Below are positions 1 to 8,146 of a DNA stretch of 64,000 bases, one piece after another (position 1 is the first letter of the stretch; every line of letters starts with the position of its first letter). The translations under genes were made by a program, and so were the position numbers. The DNA lies in assembly GCA_015654675.1 (NCBI GenBank), contig JAATGM010000035.1, positions 23,748 to 87,747 on the forward strand, read 5' to 3'. The stretch comes from Planctomycetota bacterium (GTDB lineage: Bacteria; Planctomycetota; Phycisphaerae; UBA1845; UTPLA1). Under the pieces are notes generated by a model. The model saw only the letters and a program-made list of their open reading frames with translations. It did not search any database and had not been told where the DNA came from.

Positions 1-627
1 GGCCGCGTCACCGCGACCGACCTCACCGATGAAATGCTCAGTGTCGCCCGCGACCGCGCCGCCGCCCTTAAAATCAAAAACGTCGATTTCGTCCACACCG
101 CCATCGAAGACCTGAACTTCCCCGCCGCCTCGTTCGATGCCGTCGTCAGTCGCTGGGGCCTCATCTTCGCCGAAGATGTCCCCGCCCAACTCCGTCGCAT
201 CCGCTCCTGGCTCCGCCCCGGCGGCCGCATCGCCCTCGCGACATGGACGCCGATGGAAGACTCCCCCGGCTTTCACGTGATGAACCAGGCCGTCTCCCGC
301 CTGCTCAATCTCCCACCGCCCAACCCGGACGAACCGGGTATGCAGAATCTCTCGCGCCCCGGCGCCCTCGCCGCCGCCCTCCAATCCACCGGCTACAACG
401 ACGCACACACCGAATTCGTGAACCTGTGCACCGTCGTAAGAAGCGGCCAGGAATACTGGGAACTCTCGCGCGACACCGGCGCATCACTCCGCGCTGTTCT
501 CAATCGCATAACCCCCGATCAGCTCACCCAGCTCACCCGCGAAGTCTCCGACGCCGTCGAACGCTTCCGCTCCGGCGAACTCCTTCGCATCCCGGCCCTC
601 GCACAGGTCGGCTCGGCCAGCGCATGA
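1..627 (+). CDS. SAM-dependent methyltransferase, C-terminal part (5' truncated by window edge)
   Basis: The reading frame is open from the first base, so the gene begins outside the window. The visible 208 residues carry the second half of a class I (Methyltransf_11/25-like) fold: an acidic strand end followed by the motif around DEML, an SFDAVVSRWGL strand and a RPGGRIALATW strand. These are typical of UbiE/ubiquinone-type small-molecule methyltransferases. The motif I glycine loop that binds SAM lies upstream and is not seen. The substrate cannot be inferred. The mutase-like gene follows 33 bases later on the same strand, so co-transcription is possible. Confidence 0.8.
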   Translation, partial: GRVTATDLTDEMLSVARDRAAALKIKNVDFVHTAIEDLNFPAASFDAVVSRWGLIFAEDVPAQLRRIRSWLRPGGRIALATWTPMEDSPGFHVMNQAVSRLLNLPPPNPDEPGMQNLSRPGALAAALQSTGYNDAHTEFVNLCTVVRSGQEYWELSRDTGASLRAVLNRITPDQLTQLTREVSDAVERFRSGELLRIPALAQVGSASA

Positions 628-660
628 CAGGCCCGCCCATTTCCGTTCTCATTTAGAAGC

Positions 661-1857
661 ATGCCCGCCGATTCCCAGCACGTCCTCATCATCGCCGCCG
701 GCGCGGCCGACGAGCCCGTCGAAATCCTCGACGGCCGCACCCCGCTTGAAGCCGCTTCGACGCCCGCCCTCGACGAAATCGCCGCCAGCGGCAGGCTCGG
801 AACCATCCGCACCATTCCCCCCGGCTTCGCCGCCTCGCGCGACGTCGCAACCCTCGCCCTCTTCGGCTACGACATCCGCGACAGCTACAGCGGCTACGCC
901 GGCCTCGAAGCCCTCGGCCGCCGCATCATCCTCCGCGAACACGAACTCGCCTTCCGCGCCAACCTCGTCAACATCACCGATGGCATCCTGGTTGACGTCA
1001 ACGCCGGCGGCGTCACCGGCGACGAAGCCTCCGAACTCGTCATCGCCCTCGAACAAGCCCTCGCCCCCAAAGGCGTGCGCTTCCACGCCGGCCTCGCCCA
1101 TCGCGCCATGATGCTCACGACCAACGCGTGGGACCAAACCGTCTGCACGCCCGCCCACGACATGATCGGCGAACGCATCGATCGCCACTGGCCCAGCGGC
1201 CGCGGCGGACGCGAGCTCCGCGATCTGATCCAGTCCGCCCAGACCGTTCTCGCCGCGCACCCGCTCAATCGCGCCCGCGTAACCGCCGGCCGCCCTCCCG
1301 CGAACTCGATCTGGCCCTGGGGCCAGGGCGTGCTGCCCCGCGTGCAACGCTTCCGCGAACGCTGGCGATTACGCGGCGCAGCCGTCGGCGCAGTCGACCT
1401 CTTCCGCGGCGTAGCCCGCCTCGCCGGCCTCAATGTGCTCGACATCCCCGGCGCGACCGGCAGCACCGACACCGATTACGCCGCGAAAGCCGCCACCGCC
1501 ACTGCCGCCTTGGACGACCACGACGTCGTCATTATCCACATCGAAGCCCCCTACGAAGCCGCCCTCGCCGGCGACGCCCCCGCTAAGGTCCGCGCCATCG
1601 AAAGCATCGACGCCCGCATCGTCCAACCCGTCCTCGATCGCATCTCCCGCGCCGAGCGCTGGAGTCTCGCCTTCGTCGCCGACCTGCCCGTCAGCACCGA
1701 GCGCCGCCGCCAGGGCAGCGAGGCCGTTCCCCTTTGCCTCGCCGGCACGGCCGTCGCCGCCTCCGCCCGGCGCGACTTCGGCGAATCCGCCGCCCGCCAG
1801 TCCGACCTCCACATCGACCACGGCTGGGACTTCATGGAGTACTTCCTCCGCGTCTGA
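661..1857 (+). CDS. Degenerate cofactor-independent phosphoglycerate mutase (archaeal-type, ApgM-like), probably not a mutase
   Basis: The 398-residue protein follows the archaeal-type 2,3-bisphosphoglycerate-independent mutase / alkaline-phosphatase superfamily pattern from end to end: RTPLEAASTPALDEIA (residues 26-41), FGYD (68-71), GLEALG (81-86), the AIESIDARIV helix (312-321) and a C-terminal DFMEYFL. The family's metal ligands and nucleophile are nearly all replaced. Ala13 stands where the LDGxGD motif has Asp, Arg60 (next to Ser59) where the nucleophile Ser stands, EAPYEAAL (295-302) replaces the aPDEaGH motif, Asp341-Leu342 replaces the DH pair, and Gln351 is near the expected last His. 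Family membership is well supported. Loss of mutase chemistry is inferred from the missing residues. It may be a pseudoenzyme with a binding or structural role. Confidence 0.75.
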   Translation: MPADSQHVLIIAAGAADEPVEILDGRTPLEAASTPALDEIAASGRLGTIRTIPPGFAASRDVATLALFGYDIRDSYSGYAGLEALGRRIILREHELAFRANLVNITDGILVDVNAGGVTGDEASELVIALEQALAPKGVRFHAGLAHRAMMLTTNAWDQTVCTPAHDMIGERIDRHWPSGRGGRELRDLIQSAQTVLAAHPLNRARVTAGRPPANSIWPWGQGVLPRVQRFRERWRLRGAAVGAVDLFRGVARLAGLNVLDIPGATGSTDTDYAAKAATATAALDDHDVVIIHIEAPYEAALAGDAPAKVRAIESIDARIVQPVLDRISRAERWSLAFVADLPVSTERRRQGSEAVPLCLAGTAVAASARRDFGESAARQSDLHIDHGWDFMEYFLRV

Positions 1858-1917
1858 CGCCCAGGCCGCCCGCCGCGCCGCGCGCATATACTTCCCCAAC
1901 TCTAGGAGTCGTTTCCC

Positions 1918-2943
1918 ATGCCGCGCATCGACGAAGCCCCGGCCCGATTGCTCCAGCTAATCCACTCGCAGTCCGAACCCAACAATACCGCCGCGACCCC
2001 CACCGGCGCTTCTGTCGCTGCCGACGCCAACCTCCTCGACGCCTACTCGCAAGCCGTCGTCAACGTCGTCGATCACGCATCCCCCTGCGTCATCGGTGTC
2101 TCGCCCCGCGGTAACGGCCGCGGCGGTCAGGGTAGCGGCTTCCTCCTCACACCTGACGGCTACGCCCTGACCAACAGCCATGTCGTCCACGGCCGCGCCA
2201 AACTCCGCGGCACGACGCGCGAAGGCGATGATCTCGACGCCACCCTCGTCGGCGACGACCCCGCCACCGACCTCGCCCTCATCCGCCTCGAAGCCCGCGA
2301 CCTGCCCTTCGCTCAGCTCGGTGAGTCCGAAGCGCTCCGCGCCGGCCAGCTCGTCATCGCCCTCGGCAACCCACTCGGTTTTCAGTCCACCGTCTCCACC
2401 GGCGTCGTCTCAGCCGTTGGTCGCGCCATGCGAAGCCAGGAAGGCCGCCTCATTGAAAACATCATTCAACACACCGCCCCGCTGAACCCCGGCAACTCCG
2501 GCGGCCCGCTGCTCGACTCGCGCGGCCGCGTCGTGGGCGTCAACACCGCAATCATCCATATGGCCCAGGGCCTCGGATTCGCCGTCCCCGCCGCCACCGC
2601 GCGCTGGGTCGTCGGCGAGCTGATCACTCACGGCCGCGTCCGTCGCCCCTATCTCGGCATTTCCGTTGGTGTCGCCCCGCTCAACCGCCGCCTCGCCCGC
2701 GAACTCGACCTGCTCAACGACCACGCCGTTGAGGTCAACGCCGCCGACCCCAACGGACCCGCCGCCCGCGCCGGCATCAGCGCCGGCGACCTCATCGTCG
2801 CCATCGACGACCGCATCGTCGCCACCGTCGACGATCTGCACCGCGCCCTTACCCGCGCCCCCGCCGGCCAGGTCCTTACGCTCACCGTCGTCCGCGACGA
2901 TCGCCGCATTGAGGTGCCAGTCGAGATTCGATTCCCCGACTGA
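1918..2943 (+). CDS. HtrA/DegP-family serine protease with PDZ domain (S1C)
   Basis: This 341-residue protein has the chymotrypsin-fold protease of HtrA: TNSHVVHG with His88, PATDLALIRL with Asp118, and PGNSGGPLL with nucleophile Ser194, all intact. A PDZ domain follows from about residue 245 (YLGISVG; GPAARAGISAGDLIVAID) and would bind C-terminal tails of substrates. There is no evident signal peptide or membrane helix in the first 40 residues, so it may act in the cytoplasm, unlike periplasmic DegP. An AGGAG Shine-Dalgarno site at 1904-1908 supports this start. It would serve protein quality control. It lies 45 bases before the phosphohexomutase gene. Confidence 0.9.
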   Translation: MPRIDEAPARLLQLIHSQSEPNNTAATPTGASVAADANLLDAYSQAVVNVVDHASPCVIGVSPRGNGRGGQGSGFLLTPDGYALTNSHVVHGRAKLRGTTREGDDLDATLVGDDPATDLALIRLEARDLPFAQLGESEALRAGQLVIALGNPLGFQSTVSTGVVSAVGRAMRSQEGRLIENIIQHTAPLNPGNSGGPLLDSRGRVVGVNTAIIHMAQGLGFAVPAATARWVVGELITHGRVRRPYLGISVGVAPLNRRLARELDLLNDHAVEVNAADPNGPAARAGISAGDLIVAIDDRIVATVDDLHRALTRAPAGQVLTLTVVRDDRRIEVPVEIRFPD

Positions 2944-2988
2944 CCCGCACTATCGAGTCGTGTTGCCCGCCGATAGCATGCGCTGACA

Positions 2989-4572
2989 ATGAACGCCGCC
3001 GCCGACACCGAACGCGACTACTTCCGCTTCTGCCCCGGCGAAGAACAGATCAAGCTTTCCAACGCCGTCTGCCGCGGCCGCCGCCGCACCAATTTCATCA
3101 AGTGCAAGGGCTGCCAGTTCAACGACGACGAACGCGAAGCCGCCCGCATCCAACAAGCCGGCCCGACTCCCGATCCCAACGACGCCCTCGCAAAACTCTT
3201 CAAGGCCTACGACGTCCGCGGAATCGTCCCCGATCCGCTCAACGAAACCGCCGCCTGGCGAATCGGCTACGCCGCTGCCCAATTCCTCCGCACCAAAATC
3301 AACGCCGCCGACATGGCCTCACCCAACGCCCGCACCGTCGTCTCCGGCCGAGACATGCGCACCCACAGCCCCGAGCTTCAGGCCGCCCTCGTCGATGGCA
3401 TCCGCTCCGGCGGCCTCGACGTCATCGATATCGGCCTCGTCGACACCTCGCAGATCTATTTCGCCGTCAATCATTTCTCGGCCTGCGGCGGTATCCAGAC
3501 CACCGCCAGCCACAACCCAGCCAATTACAACGGCTTCAAAATCTGCGGCGCCGCCGGCCGCCCCGTCGGCGCCGGCACCGGCCTCGAATCCATCCGCGAC
3601 ATCGCCTGCCGCGTCCCGAAACACCGCACGGGCACGCTCGCGAAACTCACCGACCACGACATCAGCGAGCCCTACAAACAATTCGTCCGCCGCTTCCTCA
3701 ACGACAGCCCCGCGCTAAACCGCCCGCTCAAAGTCGTAGTCGACGCGTCTAACGGCTGCGCCGGCAAGTGGTTCCCCATCCTCTTCGACGAAGTCCCCGG
3801 CCTCACGACCATCCCGCTCAACTTCGAGCACGACGGCACCTTCGTCCACGAGCCTAACCCGCTCGTCGACTCAAACCTCGCCATGCTCCGCGACGCCGTA
3901 AAGCGCGAAAAGGCCGATCTCGGCGCATGCTTCGATGGCGATGCCGATCGCTGCGCCTTCGTCGACGAAAAAGGCGGCATACTCCGCTCCGATTTCATCA
4001 CCGCCCTGCTCGCTCGCGTCTTTCTCGAAAGGTCACCCGGCGCAGTGATCACCTTCGACCTCCGCTCTAGCCGCGTCGTAAAGGAAGAAATCGAAAAGGC
4101 CGGCGGCATCCCCATCCGCGATCGCGTCGGCCACGCCTTCATGAAGAAAACCCTCGCCGAACGCAACGGCGTCTTCGGCGGCGAGCTCTCCGGCCACTAC
4201 TACTTCCGTGACAACTGGTTCTGCGACTCCGGCATGCTCGCCTTCGCCCACGTCGTCAATCTCCTCGCCGGCGCGACAAAGAAAATGAGCGAACTCATCA
4301 AGCCCCTCCGCCGCTACCACGCCACCGGCGAAATCAACTTCCAGAACACCGATCCCGATGCCACCATCCAGCAAATTCTCCAGAGCTATCACGATGCCGA
4401 ATGCGACCAGCTCGACGGTGTCACTGTTCAGTATCCCGATTGGTGGTTCAACGTCCGCAAGAGCAACACCGAGCCGCTCCTTCGCCTCAACCTCGAAGCC
4501 AACAACAAAAAGCTGATGGACCAGAAGCTCTCTGAAATCGCCGCCCTGCTGGGCCGCCGCGTCGCCCACTGA
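2989..4572 (+). CDS. Phosphomannomutase/phosphoglucomutase with an N-terminal four-cysteine extension
   Basis: An alpha-D-phosphohexomutase of 527 residues that would interconvert hexose 1- and 6-phosphates for sugar nucleotide synthesis. The phosphoserine loop TTASHNP puts the catalytic Ser at 174. The Mg loop DGDAD is at 316-320, the sugar-binding GELSGH at 398-403, and a phosphate-binding RKSNTEP lies near the end, so it looks active. The conventional domain starts near FKAYDVRGIV (71-80). Before it lies an unusual 60-residue extension with Cys15, Cys28, Cys39 and Cys42 in a basic context (RGRRR), which resembles a small zinc ribbon. Its function is unknown to me. Usual family length is about 450-460 residues, so the extension explains the excess. 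Confidence 0.9.
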   Translation: MNAAADTERDYFRFCPGEEQIKLSNAVCRGRRRTNFIKCKGCQFNDDEREAARIQQAGPTPDPNDALAKLFKAYDVRGIVPDPLNETAAWRIGYAAAQFLRTKINAADMASPNARTVVSGRDMRTHSPELQAALVDGIRSGGLDVIDIGLVDTSQIYFAVNHFSACGGIQTTASHNPANYNGFKICGAAGRPVGAGTGLESIRDIACRVPKHRTGTLAKLTDHDISEPYKQFVRRFLNDSPALNRPLKVVVDASNGCAGKWFPILFDEVPGLTTIPLNFEHDGTFVHEPNPLVDSNLAMLRDAVKREKADLGACFDGDADRCAFVDEKGGILRSDFITALLARVFLERSPGAVITFDLRSSRVVKEEIEKAGGIPIRDRVGHAFMKKTLAERNGVFGGELSGHYYFRDNWFCDSGMLAFAHVVNLLAGATKKMSELIKPLRRYHATGEINFQNTDPDATIQQILQSYHDAECDQLDGVTVQYPDWWFNVRKSNTEPLLRLNLEANNKKLMDQKLSEIAALLGRRVAH

Positions 4573-4584
4573 ACCCGCCCGACG

Positions 4585-4590
4585 TATGAT
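4585..4590 (+). promoter_or_regulatory. -10-like hexamer TATGAT, possible leaderless start of the SGNH-TPR gene
   Basis: TATGAT matches TATAAT at five of six positions and ends seven bases before the ATG at 4598. That places a predicted transcription start at or next to the start codon. No Shine-Dalgarno site is present. No convincing -35 was seen. Confidence 0.4.
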
Positions 4591-4597
4591 CGATCCG

Positions 4598-6952
4598 ATG
4601 GCCGATCCCAAGCCGCAGCCGATACGACGAACGACATCGCGACGCCGCAAATGGGCCTTCCGCCTTGCCGCCCTCCTCCTCATCCCCCTCCTCTTCTTCG
4701 GTATTCTCGAACTCGCCCTCCGTCTCGCCGGTTTCGGTTACGACACGCACTACTTCATCAAACTCCCTGACCAGAAAACCGTCGCCGGCAATCCGCGCTT
4801 CGGCTGGCAATTCTTCCCGCCCGCGATCGCCCGCATGCCCGGCCTCTTCACCTTCCCCGCCGAAAAGGCGCCCGGGACGTACCGCATCTTCGTCCTCGGC
4901 TCCTCCGCCGCCCTCGGCTTCCCGGACACTTCCTACAGCTTTGCCCGCATCCTCGAAGCCATGCTCCGCGACCGCTTCCCAAAAACGAATTTCGAGGTCA
5001 TCAACACCGCGATGGTCGCCATCAACTCCCACGCCCTCGTCCCCATCGCCCGCGAGTGCCTCGAATTTCAGCCCGACCTGCTCATCGTCTACGAAGGCAA
5101 CAATGAGGTCGTCGGCCCCTACGGCGCCGGCACCGTCTTCGGCGGAATGTCCCCCGCCCTCTGGATGATCCGCGCCAAACTCTGGCTGAAGGGCCTCAAG
5201 CTCGGCCAGGCCATCGAGTCCATCGCGGCAAAAATCGGCAGCAGCGCCGCCCCGGCCACCGAGTGGAAAGGTATGGAGTTTTTCATCGATCACCCCGTCC
5301 CCGCCGACGATCCACGCCTCGCAAGCGTCTACACCTATTTCGAGAAAAACCTCCACGACATCGCCGAGTCCGCAAACGCGGCGCACATCCCAGTCATACT
5401 CTGCACCGCCGGCGTGAATCTCGCCGACTGCCCACCCTTCGGAACGCAGCACCGCCGCGATCTGTCAGAAGCTGACAAAAAGCAATGGCAGCAACGCTAC
5501 GACGCCGGCGTGCGACTAGAAGCGACGAACAACCCCACCGCTGCAATCGACGAGTTCCTCGCCGCCAACAAGATCGACGACCAGTTCGCTGAACTCCACT
5601 TCCGCCTCGCCCGCTGCTATGCCGCGACGAAGCAACTCGATAAAGCCCACACGGAGTTCGCTCGCGCCCGCGACCTCGACACCCTCCGCTTCCGGACTGA
5701 TTCCCACCTGAACGAAATCACCCGAACCATCGCCGCCCACGCCCCCAATGCGCGCTTCGTCGACACAGAACAGTCCTTCGACACCGCATCGGCCGCAGCA
5801 AACAACATCACCGGCAGCAACTTCTTCTACGAACACTGCCACATGACGTTTGAAGGCAACTATCTCATCGCCGCGGCCCTCTTTTCCCAGGTCGTCTCCC
5901 TCCTGCCCGACACCCTCACCGGCCCGAACCGCATTATCTCGCCACCCACCCTGGAAGAATGCGCCAACCGCCTCGCCTTCACCGATTGGGACAAACGCGC
6001 CATCGCCAAATCCGTCGCCGCACTCGTCGAGCGCCCGCCGTTCACCTCGCAACTCCACCATGCCGCTCAAGTCGCAATCCTGCAACGCGAAGCCGCCGCC
6101 CTTCAGGCCGCTAATACCCCCGAAACCATGGCGCGTGCCCTCCAAACCTATCGCGCTGCAGTTGCCGCGGCCCCCGATGACATCCAGCTCCGCCGCAAAA
6201 TCGCAATCCTGCTCGGCCAGGCCAAAGATGTCACCGCTGCCCAAGACCAGCTACGCGCCGTAGTCGCCGCCGTCCCGTTCGACCTGCGCGCCCGGATTGA
6301 TCTGGCCAGCATCGACCTCTCGCGTGGCGCATTCCGGGAAGCCGCGGCTCAGTACGCCGCCGTGCTCGATTCCCCAAATTGCGATCGCCTCTGCCAGGCC
6401 GAAACACAATTCAACCTGGCGGTCGCCGAGGAGCGCCAGGGCCGCCCCTTGGAGGCCCTCAAGCACTATCGCGAAGCCGTCCGCCTCACTCCCCGCGATG
6501 CAAAGCCCCGCACCAACCTCGGCCTGCTCCTCGCGCGCCAAGGCGACCTCCCGGCCGCGATCGAACAGCATCGCGCCGTCATTGAAATCGACCCCTCGCT
6601 CCCGATAGGTCACGTCAACCTCGGCTTCGCCCTCGCTGCCGCCGGATCCCACGCCGAAGCCGCCGCGAAGTTTCGCGACGCGCTCCGACTCCGGACCAAC
6701 GACGCGGGCATCCATCGCGCCCTCGCCGAATCGTGCCTCCATCTCGGACAAACCGAGGAGGCAATCTCCCAAGCTCGCGTCGCCATTCGCCTCAAACCTG
6801 ATTCGGCCGAGGCGTTTAATACGCTCGGCCGCGCCTTCGCCGCGCAGGGCCACCCGTCCGAAGCCGCCACCGCATACACCCAAGCCCTCAAGCTGAAACC
6901 CGATTATGCGGACGCCAAGCAAAACCTGGCTCAGCTCAGACCCCACCCCTGA
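4598..6952 (+). CDS. Membrane-anchored SGNH-hydrolase-like protein with C-terminal TPR repeats
   Basis: This 784-residue protein has a basic N-terminus, then one membrane helix (LAALLLIPLLFFGILELAL). The following domain shows SGNH/GDSL-like blocks: FVLGSSAALGF (block I, nucleophile Ser in GSS rather than GDS), YEGNNEVVG (block III Asn) and a late EHCHMTFEGN that could supply the catalytic His. From about residue 520 to the end the protein is made of tetratricopeptide repeats, at least five clear ones ending in YADAKQNLAQL. The ATG at 4598 is preferred over the one at 4586 because TATGAT at 4585-4590 overlaps the earlier codon. A cell-surface esterase or carbohydrate O-acyl-modifying role is possible but unproven. 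Confidence 0.75.
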   Translation: MADPKPQPIRRTTSRRRKWAFRLAALLLIPLLFFGILELALRLAGFGYDTHYFIKLPDQKTVAGNPRFGWQFFPPAIARMPGLFTFPAEKAPGTYRIFVLGSSAALGFPDTSYSFARILEAMLRDRFPKTNFEVINTAMVAINSHALVPIARECLEFQPDLLIVYEGNNEVVGPYGAGTVFGGMSPALWMIRAKLWLKGLKLGQAIESIAAKIGSSAAPATEWKGMEFFIDHPVPADDPRLASVYTYFEKNLHDIAESANAAHIPVILCTAGVNLADCPPFGTQHRRDLSEADKKQWQQRYDAGVRLEATNNPTAAIDEFLAANKIDDQFAELHFRLARCYAATKQLDKAHTEFARARDLDTLRFRTDSHLNEITRTIAAHAPNARFVDTEQSFDTASAAANNITGSNFFYEHCHMTFEGNYLIAAALFSQVVSLLPDTLTGPNRIISPPTLEECANRLAFTDWDKRAIAKSVAALVERPPFTSQLHHAAQVAILQREAAALQAANTPETMARALQTYRAAVAAAPDDIQLRRKIAILLGQAKDVTAAQDQLRAVVAAVPFDLRARIDLASIDLSRGAFREAAAQYAAVLDSPNCDRLCQAETQFNLAVAEERQGRPLEALKHYREAVRLTPRDAKPRTNLGLLLARQGDLPAAIEQHRAVIEIDPSLPIGHVNLGFALAAAGSHAEAAAKFRDALRLRTNDAGIHRALAESCLHLGQTEEAISQARVAIRLKPDSAEAFNTLGRAFAAQGHPSEAATAYTQALKLKPDYADAKQNLAQLRPHP

Positions 6953-7293
6953 CCTGTGCAATCCGGCCAAACCGCCGGAACACATCTACCGCAGAACGCA
7001 AGACTTACGATACGCCTTCTGCGACCCCGTTTGTCGGATTAAGACGACGTTTAGTGCTTATCGGGATTGACCTTAGACGCATTTTAGACCCTGCGAAAAT
7101 TGCCAATTGCCACTTGTATTCGAAGGGCGATTCTGATAGAGTGAAAGCAGTGACGCAGAGTTTGCGACAACTCGCGAACTCCGCACGAGATTACGAGAAG
7201 TTTGGTTCGCACTAAGTGCGAGGCCGTGAACCGAGGAGGCGGAAGAGGCAAGCGCCACGCCCCGGGGATCGGAAAATCTGAGGGAGGATTGCG
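6953..7293 (+). other. 341-base intergenic region before the PEP-CTERM gene
   Basis: No gene is recognisable. The sequence is less GC-rich than its surroundings and ends in a purine-rich stretch with an AGGGAGGA Shine-Dalgarno site at 7281-7288. It probably holds the promoter and 5' leader of the exported protein. TTGACC at 7067-7072 resembles a -35, but no well-spaced -10 was found. Confidence 0.5.
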
Positions 7294-7995
7294 ATGCGAA
7301 AACTGTTGTTTAGTGGAGTTGTCTTGGCATTGGCCACTAGTGTTGCGTCCGCGCAGCTCTACACCGGCCCTTCGGGTAATCAGCGTGGCTGGCAGGCGCC
7401 GGTCACCGCTCAGCCCGTCAGCCCCCGCCAGGGAGTGGTTTGCACGTTTGGAATTGGGCCCGGCGGAATTGAGAGCAACGACGGCGATGCGTTCTTTGGC
7501 GAAGATCCGTTCGGAATCAACATTCTCGAGACGGTCGATCTAACGGCCTGTGCCGGCGGTTCGCCTGGCCAGCAGGTCGCCATCACCGGCATCGGCTGGG
7601 ATGTCACCCTGTTCGCCGATGCAAACGTCGGCCCCTTCGGCGGTAGCTGGCTCTCCGAGCCGACCGTCCGCTTCGACGATGCAACCTTCCCGGTTGACAG
7701 CCCGTCGGTCAATGCAATCAATCTGGCCCCGGGAACTGACCAGGAGCCGGGCATCGGCACCTATTCCAGCGGTGGCATCCTCAAGCTGTCGGACTTCGGC
7801 TTCGACGACATCCAGCTTTCGACTGGCGTCGCCTCTCTCTACTTCTTCGAGGGATTCGATGACGAAACCGGCGTCACGGACGGCATGTGGCTGTCTGGCA
7901 GCCTTTTCCTCCAGGTCGCTCCGATTCCCGAGCCGGCGACGATGTCGCTCCTCGCGATCGGTGGCTTGGCCCTCATTCGCCGCCGCTTCCGCTAA
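7294..7995 (+). CDS. PEP-CTERM exported protein
   Basis: A 233-residue protein with a clear signal peptide (MRKLLFSGVVLALATSVASA, then Q21). It ends in a textbook PEP-CTERM tail: PEPATMSLLAIGGLALI followed by RRRFR. Such tails are recognised by exosortase-type transpeptidases and lead to cell-surface or matrix deposition; no exosortase is in this window. The body is a probable beta-sandwich rich in Gly, Asp and Phe with no named domain that I recognise. A strong Shine-Dalgarno site sits six bases upstream and a good intrinsic terminator follows, so it is probably monocistronic. Codon use is more balanced between C and G than in neighbouring genes. Confidence 0.85.
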   Translation: MRKLLFSGVVLALATSVASAQLYTGPSGNQRGWQAPVTAQPVSPRQGVVCTFGIGPGGIESNDGDAFFGEDPFGINILETVDLTACAGGSPGQQVAITGIGWDVTLFADANVGPFGGSWLSEPTVRFDDATFPVDSPSVNAINLAPGTDQEPGIGTYSSGGILKLSDFGFDDIQLSTGVASLYFFEGFDDETGVTDGMWLSGSLFLQVAPIPEPATMSLLAIGGLALIRRRFR

Positions 7996-8023
7996 TCGGC
8001 GGATAGTTTGATCTGATTCTTCG

Positions 8024-8060
8024 GACGGCCGCGACCCCTCGTCGCGGCCGTCTTCTTTTT
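8024..8060 (+). terminator. Rho-independent terminator after the PEP-CTERM gene
   Basis: A perfect 12-base stem (GACGGCCGCGAC at 8024-8035, GTCGCGGCCGTC at 8041-8052) closes a five-base CCCTC loop. It is followed directly by TTCTTTTT (8053-8060). Placed 28 bases after the stop codon. Confidence 0.9.
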
Positions 8061-8108
8061 CAGAAGCTGCCAACTACTAAAACCAAATCCCGCAGCCAGC
8101 TGATTCGA

Positions 8109-8114
8109 TACAAT
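8109..8114 (+). promoter_or_regulatory. -10-like hexamer TACAAT before the dockerin protein gene
   Basis: TACAAT preceded by GA. The predicted transcription start falls near 8120, where a GTG in the coding frame begins. Either the transcript starts at that GTG (leaderless) or it has a short leader to the ATG at 8147. Confidence 0.4.
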
Positions 8115-8146
8115 GGTAAGTGGGTTACCCGGACCGAAACTCCAAA

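Noticed and set aside
7067..7100. TTGACC with GAAAAT as a promoter for the PEP-CTERM gene
   Set aside because: Spacing of 22 bases is too long and the -10 is poor.
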